From: Branchiostoma floridae
Lineage: Eukaryota; Chordata; Leptocardii; Amphioxiformes; Branchiostomatidae
DNA length: 64,000 bases
Assembly: GCF_000003815.2 (NCBI RefSeq)
Contig: NC_049991.1
Span: 18,818,611 to 18,882,610 of the forward strand
Direction of reading: 5' to 3'
Position numbers and translations under genes: made by a program. Below the pieces are notes generated by a model. The model was not told the DNA's origin, ran no database searches, and saw nothing but the letters and a program-made list of their open reading frames with translations. Shown piece after piece: positions 60,301-64,000 of this stretch. How positions within the stretch are numbered: position 1 is the first letter of the stretch; every line of letters starts with the position of its first letter.

Positions 60301-63300
60301 ATTCGCTTTGACAAGGTCACATCTAGATAGATTGTCAGGATAGACAAGCAGTCTGAGGTTGTCATCAGAAAAGAAGTGTAGGGTACTAGAAAACTCGCTC
60401 TCTAAAGTCCGCCGCATGTGTTTCTTGGTGGAGTCTTTGATCTGCTCTATACCAAGAGACTTCATAGACTCCACTAATCTTGAGGAGAGGTCTGTCATTC
60501 GTAGTACCCTAGGGTTGCTGAACAGATCATTCCGTATGAATTGGAACAGCTCTTGATACGCAGTATCCAGAGCAGACTCATATGGATCTTGCCTCATACT
60601 CCCTTCATTGTTGTCATCGTTGCCTGCTACACATGCGGTACTCCTAGTGTATTCTCTGTAGCATGATCTGTGGTATTGACCTTCTGCTGCTATAAGGTCC
60701 CTAGAAGCCAGACTTATCATTCTAAAATCCATTTTGGCTTCTGCAGCCTGTCGTATCTTCTCATCAGCCCTGAACTCACTGCATTGTACCAAAGGCTCTC
60801 TGGTCCTTTTTCCTGGCAGATATTTAGTTTTCTGGCAGAACATGCATTCATTCTCGTAAACCCTTGATGTTGAACATTGCTTTCTCTTACCGGTACAACT
60901 CTTTTCAAAATTGTCTTTGTCAGATTTCTCATCTGCATTCTGTTTCGCCAATCTGTCCAGATCTTTCTTCATGGTAAATATACTACGACATGTTCTGTGG
61001 TACTTGATATCTGGGATTTCGCCTTCTGACAAGCTTTTAGCAAGCTCTATGATGGGAGTGTAGTTTCTGATCTCAGCTGCTCTTAGTAGTGTTTTCCATG
61101 AGTCAATACTCTGGGGACTTATCAACTTAGATTCAGTCTCATCGTTTGGCGAACAGTGTATCACACAGTCTAAACGAGGACGTTTCGCTGCAACACACGA
61201 GTCTTTTGCACTTGCCATGTTGAAAAGTGAGGAGATAGACACAGAGAAAAGGAGGAAGACTGAGTACCTTATGGCTGTACGAATCTCTGAGGACTCCAGG
61301 TATGGTCGGCCTAGGCTGGAGGTTGGGGTGGGGTGGCGGTCACAATCTTTAGTACGATTCTTAGCATCCATGGAGCTGTTGAGATGCGTATGAAGTTGAA
61401 ACAGGACTGGCCAGTGCTAGTGGCAACGTCGCCTCCCAGTCAGAGGTATGCGAGAGGAGTGAATCCATCCAGTCCGAACACAAGAATCAAGATGCCAAGT
61501 TGTCCACGCGGAGCTTGTACACTCAACTTAACATTGTCCCGAACATTGTAGATATAACGGGCAGGCTCACACTTTGGAGAAGTTCTAATGCTAGCTAAAT
61601 ATAGTTCTAAGAAGGCACAATCGTCAACCAGACAGCATCAAGGAGAGTAGCACATGGCCAGGCCATGATGATGTGGCACTACAGCCAAAATAGAGGTACA
61701 GGGAAGATGCGACTGGAAGTAATTAAGGCTCAGGGTGTGGGGAGAGGGGTCATTTAAAGGACATCTGCAAAAGTAGGTCAATGGCAATCACAACATGAGT
61801 GGTCAACAATGTTTATTGTTCTTATGTAGCAACCAACACTGTCAAGTGTTGTTTCATAGTTGTGGGAAATAGTATGCACACTCGTGCAAGGTCTCTTATA
61901 CATGTAGGATGATAATGCTATTTAACTTATACATATAGCATGTAAGTTTTAAACTAGAATTATACTTTACCTTACATATGACACCTTGAACATGTTCTCT
62001 GTATATGTTGAAAGGTATAAGAACATAAAATATATCAAAAGACTAGGCTTTGTACTGCATTTTGCTTGGGATTGCAGCCCAGCGCCTCCATAGCAACGGC
62101 CCTAGCAACGGTTTCCCCAACACAAGGCCTGTAGGTGTGTACTTATTTAGGTACTCATATCTCTAGATAGAAATGGTGGATTTTCATGATTTAAACTTTA
62201 GAATGCAGGGAATGATACAACAAAGCAGATAAAAGCATGAAAAAAAGTCAAAAGTGAGTTTGGAATAAATGTCAGCCTTTGAAAAGTAGAAATTAACATT
62301 TTTCATCCAAAATTTGCTCAAAAATAATAATTCAAAGACTCATAACTCTTCATAGCATCAAGATATTGAAATGAAATTAAGTTTTCTGTAATCCTTGGTT
62401 CATTCTGTATCAGCCCAACAAGTTTCATTTGAAAATATTATTGTTTGATTGATTTACACACCCATTTGTGTATTTATATCAAAGGGCGTGGTCCAGATCG
62501 GGGTCAAAAGGTCAAGGGCAGATAGCCGGGTCAAAGCTACCACTTTGCGATGGCTATCATATCAAAATATATCCCTCAGATACCCTACTACCTAAAAATA
62601 ATAAGGAAAATTTGCCCCCTCAAGTGGTACTGATATGTAAAATTTGGGGGTCTGGCCCATGGACTACAATCAGCAAGATTTTTTTGGACAATTGATGGTG
62701 TATTTACTTTATGACTTTTTTGTGTGTAAATCTTACAAAAATTTTTTGTCTGTGTACAGGAGAAAGCTGCAGGGGAAAGGATTGAAAGGTTTTGGATGGA
62801 GAGTCTCTATGCAAAGGGTGAGTAAGACTGATCTCCAAGCACAACGGTCCTATGCTAACATTAGCCTAAGATAGTATAAAAAGCTGGCAAAGGAGTGAAT
62901 CTGGCCTTTGAGTTTGACTGTGTATGGCAACCGGTAGCCAAACACACTCCTAGGCCGGCTTTTCTCCTTTGCCAGCTTTTGATTCTGTCTTATGCTACTG
63001 TAACCGTACGCTTTGCTTGGAGACTCTTCTTTTTACATTTTACAACTTACATTTTCAATTTTGTTGATACTCATAATGTAACAAACAGTGTAGTGTCTGT
63101 AGTAGCATCAATTTTTTAAACATTTTTTGATTGAAAAAATTAATGTTGAGAAGATCCTCATTAGCTTATTACTATTTAGTAGTTTAAAAATGTTAAGCCA
63201 ATGGCTAGTTGCCATGGGTAACCTTGGTTAATTGTACAGCCAAAAAAAGAAATAATTGGTTGAAAAAGTTATCTGGCCTGATTTTTATATCTTTTAGTAT

Positions 63301-63430
63301 GGATTGGTAATAGGATTAAAACTAATGATAATCCCTGTCTTCTTACAGAGATGGAAAAAGAGCAAAGAGAACATGAGCGATGCTTTCGCCAAGCTGGAGG
63401 TGTGGAGGAGTCCTATGCATTCAATAGAGG
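39265..63430 (+). CDS. Second TMC family gene, N-terminal coding exons (partial, continues beyond window)
   Basis: Coding exons seen: 39265-39325, 39764-39855, 44138-44337, 62760-62817, 63349-63430; phases 1, 0, 2, 0, 1 all join. The product starts MSDSPLPGQVEEKEMQEIEK, has a Ser/Arg-rich stretch, then AIRDLAKPMETKREM, a basic linker and RWKKSKENMSDAFAKL, EVWRSPMHSIEG, which aligns with AWRHFLSKIAELRY and LWRSHLKKIEG of TMC gene 1. The splits after KR-x-x (phase 2) and before the WKK/WRH motif (phase 0) coincide in both genes. Membrane exons must lie past 64 kb. Additional small exons between 39.9 and 44.1 kb cannot be excluded. The subclass cannot be assigned from this part. Confidence 0.8.
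39520..39612. repeat. TC-rich simple sequence
   Basis: Interrupted TCTCTCTC tract in intron a-b of TMC gene 2. Confidence 0.85.
39764..39855 (+). CDS. TMC gene 2, exon b
   Basis: 92 nt, acceptor CCCTAG, phase 1 to 0, donor CAG|GTGAGA. Ser/Asn-rich, GATDGPISSPSQSDVISTNN. An alternative donor CCCA|GTAAGA lies 15 nt earlier. Confidence 0.65.
39860..41690. other. Intron of TMC gene 2 with a GC-rich island at 41130-41340
   Basis: Most is AT-rich. The island contains CGCCGCCCCGGCCCGGAGAC-like sequence, a TATA-like CTTATATAGG (41232) and no coding signal on either strand. A second CpG-rich patch lies at 40225-40320. Confidence 0.35.
41733..43475. mobile_element. Nested transposons: outer inverted repeat around a TGCAGGT element around a 1.05-kb element
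   Basis: Outermost arms TCTTCTTTGTTACACAACCT (41735) and its inverse (to about 43471). Inside, the AGGGCTTGAAATAC element (41815-43222) with tandem CACCTGCA blocks. Inside that, a 1.05-kb element 41939-42995 with about 240-bp arms starting GGGTTCGCTTAAAAGGCTGG and a duplicated AAAATTGTT on both sides (9 bp, or 7-8 depending on how ends are drawn). Confidence 0.75.
42203..42275. repeat. GT-rich simple sequence
   Basis: GTGTGTGT tract in the interior of the 1.05-kb nested element; a poly-G run follows at 42407-42418. Confidence 0.8.
43553..43620 (+). pseudogene. Partial copy of TMC gene 2 exon c acceptor edge
   Basis: TCTCCTTCGCAG|TGGTCTGGCATGTCAGCACA parallels TCTCCTTCTCAG|TGGTCAGGCATGTCGTCACA at 44138. 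It reads WSGMSAHR, then diverges and stops at codon 22. Confidence 0.7.
43890..44095 (+). mobile_element. 3' end of a non-LTR retrotransposon with AATA tail
   Basis: GGGCTAGCCCTTTGTAATAG, CCGTAGGCTAG and the terminal AATAAATAAATAAATAAC identify a CR1/L2-like 3' end, inserted just before exon c. GCCCGTAGGCTA/GCCCTTACGGGCTA fragments recur near 2360 and 7835. Confidence 0.55.
44138..44337 (+). CDS. TMC gene 2, exon c
   Basis: 200 nt, acceptor TTCTCAG, phase 0 to 2, donor TT|GTGAGT. WSGMSSHRRGRS start, acidic middle and AIRDLAKPMETKREM, the pre-TMC-domain segment. Partial copy at 43553. Confidence 0.8.
44352..44632 (+). mobile_element. tRNA-derived SINE with GAAA tail
   Basis: Head TGGCCGTGTAATCGACAGGG (A box) and GGGTTCTAACCC (B box), body TGCTCTTGGGAAAGGCGCTT and ATGAGTACTTGGCTTTGGCT, tail (GAAA)n. 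Lies 15 bp after the exon c donor. Confidence 0.65.
44640..48100. other. Start of the 18.4-kb intron of TMC gene 2; nothing recognised
   Basis: Open frames up to 107 codons (44881-45204) show no recognisable similarity. AT-rich, with CT-rich and GT-rich patches only. Confidence 0.4.
48185..48320. repeat. Interspersed repeat with CAGGTCCGGACCTGAACCTG palindrome
   Basis: CAGGCCCAGGTCCGGACCTG and AACCTGGGCCTGATTC can fold back on themselves. Related to 10140-10530. Confidence 0.5.
48557..48696. mobile_element. Palindromic MITE, 140 bp, best-preserved copy of its family
   Basis: CTCCAAGCAGATCTTGCGGT and its inverse GCAAGATCTACTTGGAG, with GGCATAAGATAGTATC and GATACTATCTTATGCC as inner arms. Confidence 0.85.
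48700..49780. other. Intron sequence with a short GGGCAAGTG repeat
   Basis: CAATCGGGCAAGTG and CACTTGCCCGATTG form an inverted pair near 49023-49063. Nothing else recognised. Confidence 0.4.
49745..49880. mobile_element. MITE arm, GGATAAAGG family, cut by the retrotransposon
   Basis: ATCCCTAAATACTTC then AACGGATAAAGGTTACCCCA and CGGATAAAGATGAACTAGC match one arm of the 25730 and 53395 copies. Confidence 0.55.
49900..51690 (-). mobile_element. 5'-truncated non-LTR retrotransposon, CR1/Jockey group
   Basis: The 3' end on the minus strand is ATAAAATCAATCAATCAATC, a short-repeat tail of CR1-like elements. The 5' end stops inside the RT coding region near 51690, so the endonuclease domain and ORF1 are missing. 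Antisense to TMC gene 2 within its large intron. Confidence 0.8.
50372..51676 (-). CDS. Reverse transcriptase, C-terminal portion of a non-LTR ORF2 (434 codons open)
   Basis: Open from 51676 with the first Met at 51556. Upstream of that Met the frame reads HQYGFRKNYSTY, the conserved RT motif 1, so the Met is not the true start. Numbered from the Met, FLDLSKAFDTVDH (24-36) holds the first catalytic Asp, GVPQGSILGPLLF (82-94) follows, and FADDTNLF (113-120) is the catalytic YADD-type box. The thumb and a C-terminal GPSIWNTLSLSLR segment are present. All three catalytic Asp residues are intact and no stop or frameshift is seen, which points to a young insertion despite the missing endonuclease. 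Confidence 0.88.
   Translation of the reverse strand, partial: WIQHSNKVSIREKVSVLKHLDDNNILYTHQYGFRKNYSTYMPLIQLIEKITSALENKEFTIGIFLDLSKAFDTVDHNILLDKLNTYGFKGSVLLWLKDYLSERTQYVSNNSFVSSQKFVTCGVPQGSILGPLLFLIYVNDLPMISDKFFALIFADDTNLFMSHKNFDTLISTINDELCKLNQWFKSNKLSLNIDKTNFIIFTGRNKKYSKEMAKLHIDNKPIKQVSNARFLGVIIDEKLTWKFHIDIICKKIAKNIGIIRKVANCLSRKIFMTLYYSLIYPYLTYCNIIWASTYTTSLKPLHLLQKRFVRIASNASFIANSATFFHNLKILTVYDINKLQSAIFVHKVIHNNSFLPVLYKDIFKYNADIHNHSTRQQNSLRPIKTKSNLTQFTIMFRGPSIWNTLSLSLRNCQSLSIFKKRMKNNLIEKPTIYS
52014..52335. mobile_element. Uninterrupted TGCAGGT element, about 320 bp
   Basis: CAGGGCTGGAAATACCACCT and AAAGTATTTCAAGCCCTG are the ends; the interior matches the two halves flanking the nested 1.05-kb element at 41939-42995 and preserves the empty site CTAAAATTGTTCAGG. 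Confidence 0.75.
52370..53010. repeat. Imperfect tandem repeat, 4 partial units
   Basis: CCTCCAAATTCACACTGACT, TTTCTCAACAGTTGCCACAT and CTTTTCTTAGCCA-like blocks recur around 52490, 52640, 52790 and 52955. The 145-codon minus-strand frame here reflects the repeat only. Confidence 0.6.
53081..53115. repeat. 35-bp perfect hairpin, 17-bp stems
   Basis: CAAGGAGCTTTTATATC, one T, then its exact inverse GATATAAAAGCTCCTTG. Confidence 0.9.
53395..53625. mobile_element. MITE with GGATAAAGG arms
   Basis: ACGGATAAACACTAGTTTAC / TACCCCACGGATAAAGG and inner CCTATATCCATTG / CAATGGATATAGG arms; middle contains a further partial arm at 53520-53550. Confidence 0.65.
53640..54585. other. Intron sequence, nothing recognised
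   Basis: AT-rich; ACAAGTGTAAATTATT / ACAAGTGTAATTTATT occurs twice (54288, 54411) as part of a weak direct repeat. Confidence 0.35.
54591..54802. mobile_element. MITE with ATCAACTCTCATA ends
   Basis: ATATCAACTCTCATATTTCC and GGAATTATGAGAGTTGAG are inverted ends. The ACTCTCATAATTCTACCAG stretch at 63468 and the full element at 63578-63774 are relatives. Confidence 0.6.
55398..55980 (+). repeat. Left terminal inverted repeat of the 7.2-kb transposon
   Basis: Matches the inverse of 62052-62632 from GTACCACCTGAGG to GGGCTGCAATTCCAAGC, including GTTTCCCCAACACAAGGC and CTATCTAGAGATATGAGTAC read in the appropriate direction. Confidence 0.9.
56284..61218 (-). CDS. Academ-like transposase with XPG/FEN1-type nuclease domain, two exons, about 1,569 aa
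   Basis: Exon 1 61218-57150 (MASAKDSC start; an in-frame upstream Met at 61371 would add 51 residues), intron 57149-56925 (GTGGGT...CCCAG), exon 2 56924-56284. N-terminus: two repeated Cys/His modules, CVIHC...YHRTC and CMFCQ...YHRSCYREY (residues about 16-190). Middle: FDQAIYAKA, RMGSFHTSCTLLAIIGKRF, LHQVSIRQLIPWCFAYDR and PVDQTIEETVNKDTQT, a conserved block where an RNase-H-like transposase core would lie, though I cannot place its triad. C-terminal nuclease: D1136 (IDGMAIL), D1177 (IFDVY), E1274/E1275/D1277 (EEAD), D1301/D1303 (EDTD), D1359 (GCD). Then CSCSRSCTLPSCTC, a Cys8-like cluster, and an acidic tail. No stop or frameshift, so it may be active. Confidence 0.85.
56925..57149 (-). other. 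Intron of the transposase gene
   Basis: 225 bp, TTCACAG|GTGGGT and TTTCCCAG|GATGCG. Splicing joins AFTG to CDTVSAF. Without splicing the frame reads 40 aberrant residues and stops, losing the last catalytic Asp and the cysteine cluster. Confidence 0.88.
62052..62632 (-). repeat. Right terminal inverted repeat of the 7.2-kb transposon
   Basis: Inverse copy of the left repeat. The stretch AAAGCATGAAAAAAAGTCAA replaces a differing segment of the left copy, the main divergence between the two. Confidence 0.9.
62760..62817 (+). CDS. TMC gene 2, exon d
   Basis: 58 nt, acceptor GTACAG, phase 2 to 0, donor AGG|GTGAGT. Encodes RKLQGKGLKGFGWRVSMQR, the basic amphipathic linker before the WKK motif. 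Confidence 0.75.
62833..63022. mobile_element. Palindromic MITE (AAGCAGATC family), between exons d and e
   Basis: CTCCAAGCACAACGGTCCTA, CCTAAGATAGTAT and TCTGTCTTATGCTACTGTAA, ending GCTTTGCTTGGAG. It begins 15 bp after the exon d donor. Confidence 0.75.
63349..63430 (+). CDS. TMC gene 2, exon e
   Basis: 82 nt, acceptor TTACAG, phase 0 to 1, donor GAGG|GTGAGT. RWKKSKENMSDAFAKL then VWRSPMHSIEG, ending just before the expected FGTG motif. Confidence 0.85.
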
Positions 63431-63577
63431 GTGAGTCATTCATGCAGGAATCTTACATAGTATTAACATCAACTCTCATAATTCTACCAGATGCTGCATG
63501 AGAAAAATACATTGAATTTAAGAGATGACTTACTAATGCAGAATCAGTAATCCTGAGATATATAACATTGACTATCA

Positions 63578-63774
63578 TAATTCCACCAGGTGCCATAATA
63601 CCGCCACCTCAAAAAACGATGGTATAGAGGTCTTCCCAAGATTGTCTTGAACACCAAATGTTGAATATCCTAAATGTAATACAAGTCAGATATTTGGGTG
63701 TTGAAGACAATCTTGAGAAGGCCTCTATAACAACGTTTTTGGAGGTGGCGGTATAATGGCACCTGGTGGAATTA
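63578..63774. mobile_element. Palindromic MITE, 197 bp, about 90-bp arms
   Basis: TAATTCCACCAGGTGCCATA and its inverse, with ACCGCCACCTC, TATAGAGG and AAGATTGTCTTGAACACC repeated in inverse. A hairpin of nearly the whole element is possible. Confidence 0.85.
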
Positions 63775-64000
63775 CTCTTAAGTCCCTAATAAACGTACCG
63801 GGACGTTTATTTTTTTCAGCCGAAAAATCCACCCGGTACGTTCTTATTTTGGACGGTACGTTTATTATTTTTTTTTTAATTGGACCAGAAACCCATGAAA
63901 TAATGAAAATTTGGGTTTTTCTAACCATATTTTTGCTCAAAATTCACAAATTTTCAGTCGATTAGCGGCGCGGATAAATTTTTTTCCCCATCGCTATGAC

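Larger units (their letters stand above)
55398..62632 (-). mobile_element. Full-length Academ-like DNA transposon, 7.2 kb
   Basis: Ends TGGTACCACCTGAGGGGGCA (left) and, inverted, CAGTACCACTTGAGGGGGCA (right), flanked by ATAT at 55394-55397 and 62633-62636, a candidate 4-bp target duplication. Terminal inverted repeats run about 580 bp, roughly 95% alike in the inner part with one small indel region. The interior carries one two-exon gene in antisense to TMC gene 2. Academ elements are recalled to have 3-4-bp target duplications and a transposase with a Cys8 zinc finger, and one lineage an XPG-type nuclease; all fit. The main alternative is another unassigned superfamily. Confidence 0.82.

Overview
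The window is animal nuclear DNA and best fits a cephalochordate (amphioxus, Branchiostoma-like). It holds long split genes of the TMC (transmembrane channel-like) family, many short palindromic transposons, tRNA-derived SINEs and pieces of non-LTR retrotransposons. It also shows a recurrent pattern of short tandem duplications that straddle exon-intron junctions, which I recall being reported from amphioxus introns. No bacterial, viral or organellar gene is apparent. One assembly gap of 100 N lies at 31755-31854.

Layout. (1) 1-3.7 kb: a 185-bp tandem repeat at the left edge, a retrotransposon fragment, a CA tract and AT-rich sequence that probably holds the 3' UTR of the first gene. (2) 3.7-19.8 kb, minus strand: a complete 19-exon TMC gene. 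I rebuilt it from in-phase splice sites to 855 codons plus stop, with probable non-coding 5' exons reaching 28.2-28.5 kb next to two CRE sites. (3) 19.9-38.4 kb: intron and intergenic sequence full of MITEs, duplicated blocks and repeat arrays. (4) 38.5-63.4 kb, plus strand: the 5' part of a second, divergently transcribed TMC gene (five coding exons seen, running off the right edge). Its exons c and d have the same intron positions and phases as exons 4 and 5 of the first gene. (5) The 18.4-kb intron between its third and fourth exons contains a 5'-truncated non-LTR element (49.9-51.7 kb) and a full-length 7.2-kb DNA transposon (55.4-62.6 kb).

The 7.2-kb transposon is the most striking object. 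It has about 580-bp terminal inverted repeats, a candidate 4-bp target duplication and a two-exon antisense gene for a protein of about 1,570 residues with no visible lesion. The C-terminal third carries all the acidic positions of an XPG/FEN1-type nuclease, and one of them is created only by splicing. A cysteine cluster follows. The best fit I know is the Academ superfamily (XPG-bearing lineage); this rests on recollection of family features and not on a search.

Two other signals deserve attention. Decayed copies of exon edges, most with intact splice dinucleotides, flank at least seven exons of the first TMC gene and one of the second. The 5' leader of the second TMC gene is a 40-bp tandem repeat carrying three perfect CArG boxes (serum response factor sites) just before the start codon.
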